DNA from: Cronobacter muytjensii ATCC 51329
GTDB lineage: Bacteria > Pseudomonadota > Gammaproteobacteria > Enterobacterales > Enterobacteriaceae
DNA length: 64,000 nt
NCBI RefSeq assembly: GCF_001277195.1
Contig: NZ_CP012268.1
Location: 1 to 64,000, forward strand
Direction: 5' to 3'
Position numbers and translations under genes: made by a program. Positions within the stretch are counted from its first letter, which is position 1, and each line of letters opens with the position of its first letter. The notes under the pieces are model-generated. The model did no database searches and was not told the DNA's origin. It worked only from the letters and a program-made list of their open reading frames with translations. Below are positions 6,589 through 15,773 of this stretch, in pieces.

Positions 6589-8913
6589 TTACCGCTTTTT
6601 GCCAAACGCGGCGGCGAGCGCGTCGCTCATCGCGCTGTTGCCGCTGCTGGCGCTTTCCCGCTGTGGCTTGCGGTTCTGCGCCGGGCGGCTGTTTTGCTCG
6701 CGGTTGCTATTACCGCCGCGCCGGGCATTACCTTCGCCCGGCTGCTCATCGAGACGCATGGTCAGCGCGATACGCTTACGCTGCAAATCCACTTCCAGCA
6801 CTTTCACTTTCACGATATCGCCCGCTTTCACCACGGTATGCGGATCGTCTACGAACCGGTCGGACAGCGACGAAATATGCACTAACCCATCCTGATGCAC
6901 GCCGATATCCACAAACGCGCCGAAATTAGTCACATTTGTCACCGCGCCTTCCAGCACCATACCCGGCTGGAGGTCGTTCATCGTCTCCACGCCGTCGGCG
7001 AACTGAGCGGTTTTGAACTCCGGACGCGGATCGCGGCCGGGTTTTTCCAGCTCTTTGATGATGTCGGTCACGGTCGGCACCCCGAAACGCTCGTCGGTGA
7101 AATCCACCGCCCTGACGTTACGCAGCGCGCTGCTATTGCCCATCAGGTCACGCAGCGACTGTTCGGTTGCCGCCAGAATGCGTTCCACTACTGGGTAGGC
7201 TTCCGGGTGTACGGTCGAGGCATCAAGCGGGTTGTCGCCGTGGTTGATACGCAGAAACCCGGCGCACTGTTCAAACGCTTTCGGCCCCAGACGGCTTACC
7301 TTGAGCAACTGCTGGCGGTTGCGGAACTGGCCATTCTCGTCGCGCCAGGCGACGATATTCTGCGCCATCATGCGCGTCAGGCCCGCCACGCGCGTCAGCA
7401 GCGGCACCGAGGCGGTGTTCAGATCGACGCCGACGGCGTTTACGCAGTCTTCCACTACGGCGTCCAGTTTGCGCGCCAGCTGCGACTGGCTGACGTCATG
7501 CTGATACTGGCCCACGCCGATGGATTTCGGGTCGATTTTTACCAGCTCCGCCAGCGGATCCTGCAGGCGACGCGCGATAGACACCGCGCCGCGCAGCGAG
7601 ACGTCGAGATCCGGGAATTCCTGCGCCGCCAGCTCGGAGGCGGAATAAACCGATGCGCCCGCCTCGCTGACAATCACCTTTTGCGCGGTCACTTTCGGGA
7701 ACTGCTTCTGCACGTCGAGGAAGAAACGCTCGGTTTCGCGCGACGCGGTGCCGTTGCCGATAGCCACCAGCTCCACATTATGCTTCTCGCAGAGCGCCGC
7801 GATCACGACCGCCGCTTTCGCCGCCTGGCCGGTGTGTGGATAAACGGTGTCGGTGGCCACCAGCTTGCCGGTCGCGTCCACGACCGCCACTTTTACGCCG
7901 GTGCGCAGGCCCGGATCGAGGCCCATCGTGGCGCGCAGGCCCGCCGGGGCTGCCATCAGCAGATCGTGCAGGTTGCGGGCGAATACATTGATCGCCTCGT
8001 CTTCTGCGCGTTCGCGCAGCGTGCTCATCAGCTCGGTTTCCAGATGCATCAGCACTTTGATGCGCCAGGTCCAGCTCACCACGCCTTTACGCCAGCTGTC
8101 AGCCGGGGCGTTGTTCAGGCGCAGGCCCAGGTGATCGGTGATAATTTGCTCACAGTAGCTTTCGCGCGGCGGCTCGTCGAACTGCGGGTCGGCGTTGAGC
8201 GAGAGCTGCAATACGCCTTCGTTGCGCCCGCGGAACATCGCCAGCGCGCGGTGCGACGGCACCGTGGCGATCGGTTCATGGTGCGCGAAATAGTCGCGGA
8301 ATTTAGCGCCTTCTTCCTCTTTGCCCGGCACAACAGTCGAGACCAGGTGCGCGTTTTTCCACAGGTAGTCACGGACTTTGGCGAGCAGAGCCGCGTCTTC
8401 GGCGAAACGCTCCATCAGGATATAACGCGCGCCGTCGAGCGCCGCTTTGGTGTCGGCCACGCCTTTCCCGGCGTCGATAAATTTCGCCGCTTCCGCGTCC
8501 GGTTCATGGGACGGGTTACTCCACAGCAGATCCGCCAGCGGCTCAAGACCCGCCTCGATGGCGATTTGTCCGCGGGTGCGGCGCTTCGGTTTGTAAGGCA
8601 GATAGAGATCTTCAAGCTCGGTTTTGCTCTGGGTGCCGGTAATGGCCGCCTGAAGTTCGTCGGTGAGTTTGCCCTGATCGGCAATCGATTTAAGGATAGA
8701 CGCGCGGCGTTCTTCCAGTTCGCGCAGATAGCCCAGACGTGTCTCCAGCTGACGTAACTGGGTATCGTCCAGACCGCCGGTGACCTCCTTACGATAGCGT
8801 GCGATAAACGGCACGGTGTTCCCTTCATCAAGCAGGCGAATGGCAGCGTCTACCTGTTCATCCCTGGCCTGAAGCTCAGTGGCGATAATACGACTGAGCG
8901 AATTATTCATCAT
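6589..8913 (-). CDS. yhgF: Tex-family RNA-binding transcription accessory protein YhgF
   Basis: 774 residues from the MMNNSLSR start at 8913 (E. coli YhgF 773); an in-frame TTG at 8937 is less likely. Tex proteins bind nucleic acids and affect transcription and stress survival; the exact reaction is unsettled. Visible order: N-terminal helical Tex domain, YqgF/RNase H-like domain starting MGLDPGLRTGVKVAVVD (near 328), helix-hairpin-helix region (GVDLNTASVPLLTRVAGL, about 500), S1 RNA-binding domain (VTNVTNFGAFVDIG, about 655) and a basic, Asn/Arg-rich disordered tail before the conserved end AFGKKR. Followed by its own terminator. Confidence 0.95.
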   Translation of the reverse strand: MMNNSLSRIIATELQARDEQVDAAIRLLDEGNTVPFIARYRKEVTGGLDDTQLRQLETRLGYLRELEERRASILKSIADQGKLTDELQAAITGTQSKTELEDLYLPYKPKRRTRGQIAIEAGLEPLADLLWSNPSHEPDAEAAKFIDAGKGVADTKAALDGARYILMERFAEDAALLAKVRDYLWKNAHLVSTVVPGKEEEGAKFRDYFAHHEPIATVPSHRALAMFRGRNEGVLQLSLNADPQFDEPPRESYCEQIITDHLGLRLNNAPADSWRKGVVSWTWRIKVLMHLETELMSTLRERAEDEAINVFARNLHDLLMAAPAGLRATMGLDPGLRTGVKVAVVDATGKLVATDTVYPHTGQAAKAAVVIAALCEKHNVELVAIGNGTASRETERFFLDVQKQFPKVTAQKVIVSEAGASVYSASELAAQEFPDLDVSLRGAVSIARRLQDPLAELVKIDPKSIGVGQYQHDVSQSQLARKLDAVVEDCVNAVGVDLNTASVPLLTRVAGLTRMMAQNIVAWRDENGQFRNRQQLLKVSRLGPKAFEQCAGFLRINHGDNPLDASTVHPEAYPVVERILAATEQSLRDLMGNSSALRNVRAVDFTDERFGVPTVTDIIKELEKPGRDPRPEFKTAQFADGVETMNDLQPGMVLEGAVTNVTNFGAFVDIGVHQDGLVHISSLSDRFVDDPHTVVKAGDIVKVKVLEVDLQRKRIALTMRLDEQPGEGNARRGGNSNREQNSRPAQNRKPQRESASSGNSAMSDALAAAFGKKR

Positions 8914-9025
8914 GGCAATATCATCTGTTAAGTACAAAAAGTCAGGGCACAGTTATACGGACTGAAGGGTAAAAATGCCAGCCGTAGCCGCGCCCGTGGC
9001 GGGTTTCGGAGCTATCCGGGGTGGG

Positions 9026-9499
9026 CTACTTCACATATTCAATCGCGTTGACATACCAGGTGGCTTCGCCGCCCGGCGTCTGCACCGTCGCTACGTCGCC
9101 TTCCTCTTTTTTAAGCAGCGCGCGCGCCATCGGGGAGTCGATAGAGATGTAGTCTTTGCGACCAAAAATCTCGTCGTAGCCGACAATGCGAAAGCGCTTC
9201 ACGTCGCCGTTGTCATTTTCCACTTCGACCCAGGCGCCGAAAAAGACTTTGCCTTCCTGCTGCGGCGAATAGTCGACGATTTTTAAATGCTCAAGGCATT
9301 TGGTGAGATAGCGCACGCGGCGGTCGATTTCGCGCAGGCGCTTTTTGTTGTACTGATAGTCGGCGTTTTCGCTGCGATCGCCGAGACTTGCCGCCCAGGT
9401 CACTTTTTTGGTGACTTCAGGCCGCTCCTCGCGCCACAGATAATCGAGCTCTTTTTTGAGTTTTTCGTAACCTTCGCGGGTAATTAACGGCGTTTTCAT
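9026..9499 (-). CDS. greB: Transcription elongation factor GreB
   Basis: 157 residues, standard GreB length. It enters the RNA polymerase secondary channel and stimulates cleavage of backtracked transcripts. The N-terminal coiled coil (residues 1-75) includes LGDRSENADYQYNKKR, with the acidic tip residues that hold the second Mg ion. The C-terminal FKBP-like domain follows, with KVFFGAWVEVE and SIDSPMARALL. Divergent from ompR, as in E. coli. The small gap to yhgF (112 bp) leaves room for a separate yhgF promoter. Confidence 0.96.
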   Translation of the reverse strand: MKTPLITREGYEKLKKELDYLWREERPEVTKKVTWAASLGDRSENADYQYNKKRLREIDRRVRYLTKCLEHLKIVDYSPQQEGKVFFGAWVEVENDNGDVKRFRIVGYDEIFGRKDYISIDSPMARALLKKEEGDVATVQTPGGEATWYVNAIEYVK

Positions 9500-9842
9500 C
9501 GGCTGGCCTTCGCTGATAATTTTAACGTCCGTACCTTAGCGGGCGCGGTGGCGAATGTGAAGCGCCTGCGCCGCGAAAGCGCGCGGCGATGTCGACCTGC
9601 GTTAAAAATCAGCATGGGCATACGAAATACGCCAGTTCGTTTATGATTAGGGTGATGTCGGCAGCGTCATTATGCCGTTCCTTAAGGACACGCCGGTTTT
9701 GTGATGGAAAGTGAAGATAAGCTGCTGTTAAATATGCTTTGTAACAATTTCGACTAGAATATATACCAGATTTAACTCACCGGCTGACGCACACTTTTTT
9801 AGAATGGCGTTACAACTGTTTGAGCCTTTGGGAGTAAACACA
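9500..9842. promoter_or_regulatory. greB-ompR divergent control region
   Basis: 343 bp with no gene. The ompR-proximal part resembles the E. coli ompB promoter (TGCTTTGTAACAATTT then ATATATACC). A likely ompR promoter is TTTGTA (9738-9743), 16 bp, TATATA (9760-9765). Close to greB the sequence is GC-rich with CGCG repeats. IHF and CRP control of ompB is known in E. coli but no site is asserted here. Confidence 0.45.
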
Positions 9843-10562
9843 ATGCAAGAAAATTACAAGATTCTGGTGGTGGATGACGATATGCGCCTGCGCGCGCTGC
9901 TTGAGCGTTACCTCACCGAGCAAGGCTTCCAGGTGCGCAGCGTGGCAAACGCCGAACAGATGGACCGCCTGCTGACCCGTGAGTCCTTCCACCTGATGGT
10001 GCTTGATCTGATGCTCCCCGGCGAAGATGGGCTTTCTATCTGCCGCCGTCTGCGCAGCCAGAGTAACCCGATGCCGATAATCATGGTGACCGCGAAAGGC
10101 GAAGAGGTGGACCGCATCGTGGGGCTGGAAATTGGTGCCGACGACTATATCCCGAAACCGTTTAACCCGCGCGAGCTGCTGGCCCGCATCCGTGCCGTGC
10201 TGCGCCGTCAGGCGAATGAGCTGCCGGGCGCGCCGTCGCAGGAAGAAGCCGTGATCGCCTTCGGCAAATTCAAACTGAACCTCGGCACCCGCGAGATGTT
10301 CCGCGAAGATGAGCCGATGCCGCTTACCAGCGGCGAGTTTGCCGTGCTGAAAGCGCTGGTCAGCCACCCGCGTGAACCGCTGTCGCGCGATAAGCTGATG
10401 AACCTGGCGCGCGGTCGCGAATATTCCGCAATGGAGCGCTCTATCGACGTACAGATTTCCCGCCTGCGTCGTATGGTGGAAGAAGATCCGGCGCACCCGC
10501 GCTATATCCAGACCGTCTGGGGCCTGGGCTACGTCTTTGTGCCGGACGGCGCTAAAGCATGA
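9843..10562 (+). CDS. ompR: Osmoregulatory response regulator OmpR
   Basis: 239 residues from the ATG at 9843, preceded by GGAG; the longer ORF from 9804 adds 13 residues unlike any OmpR. Nearly identical to E. coli OmpR. Phosphorylated by EnvZ, it controls ompF/ompC, csgD and other osmotic or acid genes. Receiver domain: acidic pocket VVDDD (near 10-13), phospho-acceptor Asp55 in VLDLMLPGEDG, and Lys105 in IPKPF. C-terminal winged helix with recognition helix in SAMERSIDVQISRLRR and the hairpin YIQTVWGLGYVF. Overlaps envZ by 4 bp (ATGA). Confidence 0.99.
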   Translation: MQENYKILVVDDDMRLRALLERYLTEQGFQVRSVANAEQMDRLLTRESFHLMVLDLMLPGEDGLSICRRLRSQSNPMPIIMVTAKGEEVDRIVGLEIGADDYIPKPFNPRELLARIRAVLRRQANELPGAPSQEEAVIAFGKFKLNLGTREMFREDEPMPLTSGEFAVLKALVSHPREPLSRDKLMNLARGREYSAMERSIDVQISRLRRMVEEDPAHPRYIQTVWGLGYVFVPDGAKA

Positions 10563-11905
10563 GGAAGCTGCGCTTCTCGCCTCGTAGTTCTTTCGCCCGC
10601 ACGCTGCTTTTAATCGTCACCTTGCTGTTCGCAAGCCTGGTGACGACCTACCTGGTGGTGCTTAACTTCGCCATCCTGCCGAGCCTCCAGCAGTTTAATA
10701 AAGTCCTGGCCTACGAAGTCCGTATGCTGATGACCGATAAACTGCAGCTGGAGGACGGGACGCAACTGGTGGTGCCGCCGGCGTTTCGCCGCGAGATCTA
10801 CCGCGAGCTTGGCATTTCGCTGTACGCCAACGAGGCGGCGGAAGAGGCGGGGTTGCGCTGGGCGCAGCATTATGAGTTTTTAAGCCAGCAGATGGCGCAG
10901 CAGCTTGGCGGCCCGACGGAAGTTCGTGTCGAGGTCAATAAAAGCTCGCCGGTAGTGTGGCTGAAAACCTGGCTGTCGCCCAATATCTGGGTACGCGTGC
11001 CGCTGACCGAAATTCATCAGGGCGATTTTTCGCCGCTGTTCCGCTATACGCTGGCGATAATGCTGCTGGCGATCGGTGGCGCGTGGCTGTTTATTCGTAT
11101 CCAGAACCGGCCGCTGGTGGAGCTGGAACACGCGGCGTTGCAGGTCGGTAAAGGGATCATTCCGCCGCCGCTACGCGAATATGGCGCTTCCGAGGTGCGT
11201 TCAGTGACGCGCGCCTTTAACCATATGGCCGCAGGCGTGAAACAGCTCGCCGACGACCGCACGCTTCTGATGGCGGGCGTCAGCCACGACCTGCGCACGC
11301 CGCTGACGCGCATTCGTCTGGCGACTGAGATGATGAGCGAGGGCGACGGCTATCTGGCGGAGTCGATCAATAAAGATATCGAAGAGTGCAACGCCATCAT
11401 CGAACAGTTCATCGATTATCTGCGTACCGGACAGGAGATGCCGCTGGAAACCGCCGATCTTAACGCGGTGCTGGGCGAAGTGATCGCCTCGGAAAGCGGC
11501 TATGAGCGCGAGATAGAAACGGCGTTGCAAAGCGGCGAAATTCCGCTGCGTATTCATCCGCTCTCCATCAAACGCGCCGTGGCGAACATGGTGGTGAACG
11601 CCGCGCGCTACGGCAACGGCTGGATTAAAGTGAGTAGCGGCACCGAACTCAACCGCGCGTGGTTCCAGGTGGAAGATGACGGGCCGGGCATTGAGCCGTC
11701 GCAGCTTAAACATCTGCTGCAACCATTCGTGCGCGGCGACAGCGCGCGCAGCACCAGCGGCACGGGGCTTGGGCTTGCCATTGTGCAGCGTATTATCGAT
11801 AACCATCATGGTTTACTGGATATCGGCAAAAGTGAGCGCGGGGGGCTGCGCATTCGCGCCTGGCTGCCGGTACCAGTGGGTACGGCGGTCGCGAAAAACA
11901 GTTGA
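10559..11905 (+). CDS. envZ: Osmosensor histidine kinase EnvZ
   Basis: 448 residues (E. coli 450). Inner-membrane sensor kinase/phosphatase for OmpR. TM1 about residues 15-45, periplasmic domain to about 158, TM2 about 162-179, then HAMP. The dimerisation/phosphotransfer segment GVSHDLRTPLTR places the phospho-acceptor at His243, as in E. coli. The ATPase domain shows the N box (VVNAARYGNG), G1 (EDDGPGIE), F box and G2 (GTGLGLAIV). Start codon lies within the ompR stop (ATGA), so translation is coupled. Confidence 0.98.
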   Translation: MRKLRFSPRSSFARTLLLIVTLLFASLVTTYLVVLNFAILPSLQQFNKVLAYEVRMLMTDKLQLEDGTQLVVPPAFRREIYRELGISLYANEAAEEAGLRWAQHYEFLSQQMAQQLGGPTEVRVEVNKSSPVVWLKTWLSPNIWVRVPLTEIHQGDFSPLFRYTLAIMLLAIGGAWLFIRIQNRPLVELEHAALQVGKGIIPPPLREYGASEVRSVTRAFNHMAAGVKQLADDRTLLMAGVSHDLRTPLTRIRLATEMMSEGDGYLAESINKDIEECNAIIEQFIDYLRTGQEMPLETADLNAVLGEVIASESGYEREIETALQSGEIPLRIHPLSIKRAVANMVVNAARYGNGWIKVSSGTELNRAWFQVEDDGPGIEPSQLKHLLQPFVRGDSARSTSGTGLGLAIVQRIIDNHHGLLDIGKSERGGLRIRAWLPVPVGTAVAKNS

Positions 11906-11920
11906 TAACGTAACGCCATA

Positions 11921-11950
11921 AAAAAACGGCTCCTTTACGGAGCCGTTTTT
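11921..11950. terminator. Bidirectional terminator between envZ and pckA
   Basis: Stem AAAAAACGGCTCC (11921-11933) with GGAGCCGTTTTT (11939-11950): A run on one side and T run on the other, so it can end both convergent genes. Confidence 0.85.
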
Positions 11951-11962
11951 ACGTGTATCCGC

Positions 11963-13582
11963 TTAACGTTGCGGGCCGGCGCTCACCAGCGCGGCGCCCG
12001 CAGGCGTGTCGGTATATTTCTCAAAGTTGCTGATAAACAGTTTCGCCAGCTGCTGCGCTTTCTCCTGCCACTGCTCCGGTGAGGCATATGTGTTACGCGG
12101 GTCAAGGATATGCTCGTCAACGCCCGGCAGGCTGGTTGGGATAGCCAGGTTAAACAGCGGCAGCGTGAAGGTTTCGGCGTCATCCAGCGACCCGTTCAGG
12201 ATGGCGTCGATAATCGCACGGGTATCCTTAATCGAGATGCGCTTGCCGGTGCCGTTCCAGCCGGTATTGACCAGATACGCCTGCGCGCCTGCCGCCTGCA
12301 TGCGTTTGACCAGCACTTCCGAGTATTGTGTCGGGTGCAGCATCAGGAACGCCGCGCCGAAGCAGGCCGAAAACGTCGGCGTCGGCTCGGTCACGCCGCG
12401 CTCGGTGCCCGCGAGTTTAGCCGTAAAGCCGGAAAGAAAGTGATACTGCGTCTGGCTGGCGGTCAGACGGGAGACCGGCGGCAGAACGCCGAACGCATCG
12501 GCAGTCAGGAAGATAACTTTGGTCGCGTGGCCCGCCTTCGACACCGGCTTGACGATGTTATCGATGTAGTAAATCGGGTAAGAGACGCGGGTGTTTTCGG
12601 TTTTCGACGCGTCGTCGAAATCGATGCTGCCGTCGTCGCGCACGGTCACGTTTTCCAGCAGCGCGTCGCGGCGGATGGCGTGATAGATATCCGGCTCGGC
12701 GTCTTCAGAAAGGCGAATGGTTTTAGCGTAGCAGCCGCCTTCGAAGTTAAACACGCCATCATCGTCCCAGCCATGTTCGTCATCGCCGATAAGACGGCGT
12801 TTCGGATCGGTGGAGAGCGTGGTTTTACCGGTGCCGGAGAGACCGAAGAACACCGCCACGTCGCCTTTCTCGCCGACGTTCGCCGAGCAGTGCATCGACG
12901 CGATGCCTTTCAGCGGCAGCAGGTAGTTCATAATCGAGAACATGCCTTTTTTCATCTCGCCGCCGTACCAGGTACCGCCGATAAGCTGCATCCGTTCGGT
13001 CAGGTTGAAGGCCACGAAATTCTCGGAGTTCAGCCCCTGCGTTTTCCAGTCAGGGTTGGTGCACTTCGCGCCGTTCATCACGATGAAATCGGGTTCGAAG
13101 CCTTCCAGTTCTTCATCGGACGGGCGAATGAACATGTTCTTAACGAAATGCGCCTGCCAGGCCACTTCGGTAATAAAACGCACCGACAGGCGGCTATCCG
13201 GGTTGGCGCCGCAGAAAGCATCGACGATAAACAGGCGTTTGCCGGAAAGCTGCTGCGTTACCAGGCCTTTCAGATGCTGCCAGGTTTCCGGCGTCAGCGG
13301 TTTGTTGTCATTCTTGCCTTTGCCATTGTCGGACCACCAGAGCGTGTCGCGCGTGGTGTCATCGCGCACGATGTATTTATCCTTTGGCGAACGGCCGGTA
13401 AAAATTCCTGTGTCCACGGCCACCGCACCCAGATTTGTCAGCACCCCACGCTCGTAGCCTTCCAGCGAAGGATCGAGTTCTTCGCGATAGAGCGTTTCAT
13501 AATCGGGGTTATAAACCACCTCCTGGACGTCGTTGATACCGTAAGCCTTGAGATCCTGCGGGGTTATGCCTGTAACTCGCAT
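11963..13582 (-). CDS. pckA: Phosphoenolpyruvate carboxykinase (ATP)
   Basis: 539 residues (E. coli 540). Converts oxaloacetate plus ATP to PEP, CO2 and ADP, the first committed step of gluconeogenesis, in the cytoplasm. The phosphate-binding loop GLSGTGKTTLS lies near residue 248. The metal/substrate region includes GDDEHGWDDDG with its aspartates, and the Arg-rich ADTGIFTGRSPKDK (near 55-68) binds oxaloacetate. The C-terminal WNGTGKRISIKDTR is also typical. Monocistronic, with a long upstream region; catabolite (CRP) and Cra control is known in E. coli but was not traced to a clear site here. Confidence 0.98.
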   Translation of the reverse strand: MRVTGITPQDLKAYGINDVQEVVYNPDYETLYREELDPSLEGYERGVLTNLGAVAVDTGIFTGRSPKDKYIVRDDTTRDTLWWSDNGKGKNDNKPLTPETWQHLKGLVTQQLSGKRLFIVDAFCGANPDSRLSVRFITEVAWQAHFVKNMFIRPSDEELEGFEPDFIVMNGAKCTNPDWKTQGLNSENFVAFNLTERMQLIGGTWYGGEMKKGMFSIMNYLLPLKGIASMHCSANVGEKGDVAVFFGLSGTGKTTLSTDPKRRLIGDDEHGWDDDGVFNFEGGCYAKTIRLSEDAEPDIYHAIRRDALLENVTVRDDGSIDFDDASKTENTRVSYPIYYIDNIVKPVSKAGHATKVIFLTADAFGVLPPVSRLTASQTQYHFLSGFTAKLAGTERGVTEPTPTFSACFGAAFLMLHPTQYSEVLVKRMQAAGAQAYLVNTGWNGTGKRISIKDTRAIIDAILNGSLDDAETFTLPLFNLAIPTSLPGVDEHILDPRNTYASPEQWQEKAQQLAKLFISNFEKYTDTPAGAALVSAGPQR

Positions 13583-14010
13583 TTCACTGCTCCTTAGCCA
13601 ATTTATACTGCCTGAAATTGTAGGGTTGTTCCGGGGACGTTAACCGCGACAGGCTTCATAGATTTACGTAACTGATGGGTCGCCAGGCGCGCCATAGTGG
13701 AAAGTTCTGTGAGACCGGTCACGACGGGACTCAGAGTATGGCAACATTTTATCTGTGAACGCGTTAATTGTTCCGAATATGTTATAAAAGCCACCCGCTA
13801 AACCCGCACTTTGTGACTGTAAGCGCTTTCCTGAAGAAAATTATCTTTTCTGTGAAAACCAAAACCGGCGTGCGATCGCACTGGATAATCGTCTTTTTGC
13901 TGACGCGCCTGCGCGCCTGGCGTATCAAATGGCGTTCTTGATACTTCACGCTCACTTCACCAACGCGGTTTATATTCAACGCATAAATGCGTTTTTAAAG
14001 GATTATCGCT
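13583..14010. promoter_or_regulatory. pckA-DUF4153 divergent intergenic region
   Basis: 428 bp with promoters for two divergent genes and no supported ORF (63- and 65-codon minus-strand ORFs lack domains). It contains a perfect 12-bp palindrome GTGCGATCGCAC (13870-13881), and TTGTGACTGTAAGCGCTTT (13811-13829), which carries a CRP-type TGTGA half-site and a Cra-like GCGCTT core. Neither is proven. Confidence 0.4.
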
Positions 14011-15723
14011 ATGTCTGAACTCCTCCCCTTAGCGCGCACGACGCGCCTCGGCATCGTGGTTATCGCCGCGCTCTGCGGCCTGCTGATGTATTTAACGGGC
14101 CCGCACAACCTTATTGTGATGAGCCAGGGCTCGGCGCTGATAGTGCACTCGCTGGCGATAACGCTCTGCGTCAGCGTTGCGCTGGCGGCGGTGCGCCTGC
14201 GCGCGCCGCGTTTCTGGCTGATGACGGGCGCCCTGATGCTGCTGGTCGGGCTGATGTCCGGCTGGATGCGCTGGTCAATCGCGGGCGTCGATGAACTGGA
14301 CGCCAGTGAAATGGTGGTGAGCTGGTATTTCCATCTGGCCGCCACGCTCTTTATCGCCATGCCCTGGCTGCAACGCGACAGCAACGTGGGCGCGCCGGTT
14401 TCGCGCTGCCTGGCGTTATGGAACAACGGTGTGGCGCTGCTGCTGGCGCTGGCGCTGGCTGGCGTTTTCTGGGGCGTGCTGCTGCTGTGGGCGAAGCTTT
14501 TTAGCGCGGTGAATATTGGTTTCTTCGAGACGCTCTTTTTCAACACGCCGCTCTTCGGCTTTGTCATGGTGACGGTCTCCGGCGTGGTCTGCTTGCTGCT
14601 CTGTCGCAGCCAGACACGCATTACCGAGGCGCTGATCCGCTTTCTGACGCTGGCGGCGTCCGGCCTGCTGCCGCTCGCCGCGCTTATCGCGCTGCTGTTT
14701 TTAGTCACGCTGCCGTTTGTCGGGCTTGACGGGCTGGCGGCGCGCACCTCCTGTAACGCGCTGCTGAACACGCTGGCGCTGATGCTGCTGGCGCTCGCAA
14801 GCCTGGCGGACGCCCCGTGGCGCAGCGCGCCGCCGGCGCACAAGGCGCTGCGTCTGCTCAATAACGCCGGGTTGATTATGACCCCGCTATTTGCCGCGCT
14901 GGCCGCGTGGTCGCTGTGGCTGCGCGTGCAGCAGTATGGCTGGACGCCATCGCGCGTTTACGCCGCCCTTATCACCGCGACGGTGCTGTGCTGGGCGGTG
15001 GGCGCTGCGCTTCGCGTAGTCCGCGGGGCGAAAACCGGCGAACAGGGTAATGACACCGGCGGGCGCGTGGTGATGGTGTTTTCGTTCGCGCTGTTAGTAT
15101 TAAGCCATTCGCCGGTGCTCGACCCGTGGCGCATCAGTGTGGACAGCCAGATGGCGCGCTACGAGCGCGGGACGCAAAAGGCCGACTACCTGAGCCTGTA
15201 TATGCTCCAGCACGCCGGGCGACGCGGGCAGGCGGCGCTGAATACGCTGCGCAACAACACAACGTTTATGGCGGACCCGGAAAACCGTCAGGCCATGAAC
15301 AGCATACTCTCCCAGGAGGCCACGGCGCCTGTCGGCGAGGAGAGCCTGCGCCGCGCGATTACGCTGGCAAACGGCACGGCGGCGCCTGACGAGAGCTGGT
15401 GGAAGTGGGCGCGGGGAGAGAATGCCTACAATGTGCGCAGCTGTTTATATGAGAAGGGAAGCTGTGTGGTATCGATGCTGGATCTGAATCATGACGGGCA
15501 AAAAGAAGTGCTGCTGTGCAGCAGTGTTGATCGCAGTTGTAGCGTGGCGCAGCGCGAAAATGGCCAGTGGCAGCAGGTCGGCTGGAGTATGGCTGTACCG
15601 GAAAGCCTGAGCCGCGAGGCGTTTGGGCAGGCGCTGCGCGCCAATCAAATCAAAGGAAAAGATAAACCCTGGCAGGATGTGGATATCGGTGGCGTGAAGA
15701 TAACGCTCAGCTATCAGGAATAA
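14011..15723 (+). CDS. DUF4153 multi-pass membrane protein of unknown function
   Basis: 570 residues, preceded by AAAGGA eight bases before the ATG. At least ten hydrophobic segments fill residues 15-370 (for example LGIVVIAALCGLLMYL near 13, ALLLALALAGVFWGVLLLW near 150, PLAALIALLFLVTLPFVGL near 228, VVMVFSFALLVLSHSPVL near 352). The pattern LFFNTPLFGFV after helix five is characteristic of DUF4153. The last ~200 residues are soluble, with two Cys pairs (RSCLYEKGSC and LLCSSVDRSCS), likely outside the cytoplasm. No enzymatic motif was seen. E. coli K-12 has no gene here. Convergent with hslO across a hairpin. Confidence 0.75.
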   Translation: MSELLPLARTTRLGIVVIAALCGLLMYLTGPHNLIVMSQGSALIVHSLAITLCVSVALAAVRLRAPRFWLMTGALMLLVGLMSGWMRWSIAGVDELDASEMVVSWYFHLAATLFIAMPWLQRDSNVGAPVSRCLALWNNGVALLLALALAGVFWGVLLLWAKLFSAVNIGFFETLFFNTPLFGFVMVTVSGVVCLLLCRSQTRITEALIRFLTLAASGLLPLAALIALLFLVTLPFVGLDGLAARTSCNALLNTLALMLLALASLADAPWRSAPPAHKALRLLNNAGLIMTPLFAALAAWSLWLRVQQYGWTPSRVYAALITATVLCWAVGAALRVVRGAKTGEQGNDTGGRVVMVFSFALLVLSHSPVLDPWRISVDSQMARYERGTQKADYLSLYMLQHAGRRGQAALNTLRNNTTFMADPENRQAMNSILSQEATAPVGEESLRRAITLANGTAAPDESWWKWARGENAYNVRSCLYEKGSCVVSMLDLNHDGQKEVLLCSSVDRSCSVAQRENGQWQQVGWSMAVPESLSREAFGQALRANQIKGKDKPWQDVDIGGVKITLSYQE

Positions 15724-15738
15724 ACAGTATCAATGAAG

Positions 15739-15764
15739 CGCTTCCCGCCAGGCGGCGGGAAGCG
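15739..15764. terminator. Terminator-like hairpin between DUF4153 gene and hslO
   Basis: Perfect 11-bp stem CGCTTCCCGCC (15739-15749) with GGCGGGAAGCG (15754-15764), 4-nt loop. No T run on either side, so intrinsic termination is uncertain; the position between two convergent stops fits. Confidence 0.5.
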
Positions 15765-15773
15765 CAGCAGGTA

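Noticed and set aside
6895..8757. 620-codon plus-strand ORF opposite yhgF
   Set aside because: Exact antisense of a well-conserved gene; the His/Arg/Ala-rich product is what GC-rich codon bias gives in this frame, and no domain is visible.
12110..13597. 495-codon plus-strand ORF opposite pckA
   Set aside because: Antisense shadow of pckA with no ribosome site or recognisable motif.
13870..13881. GTGCGATCGCAC palindrome as a specific operator
   Set aside because: A single 12-bp palindrome without a matching partner or known regulator; kept only as part of the intergenic description.
13782..13979. 65-codon minus-strand ORF in the pckA upstream region
   Set aside because: Short, no family resemblance, overlaps the regulatory region of two divergent genes.
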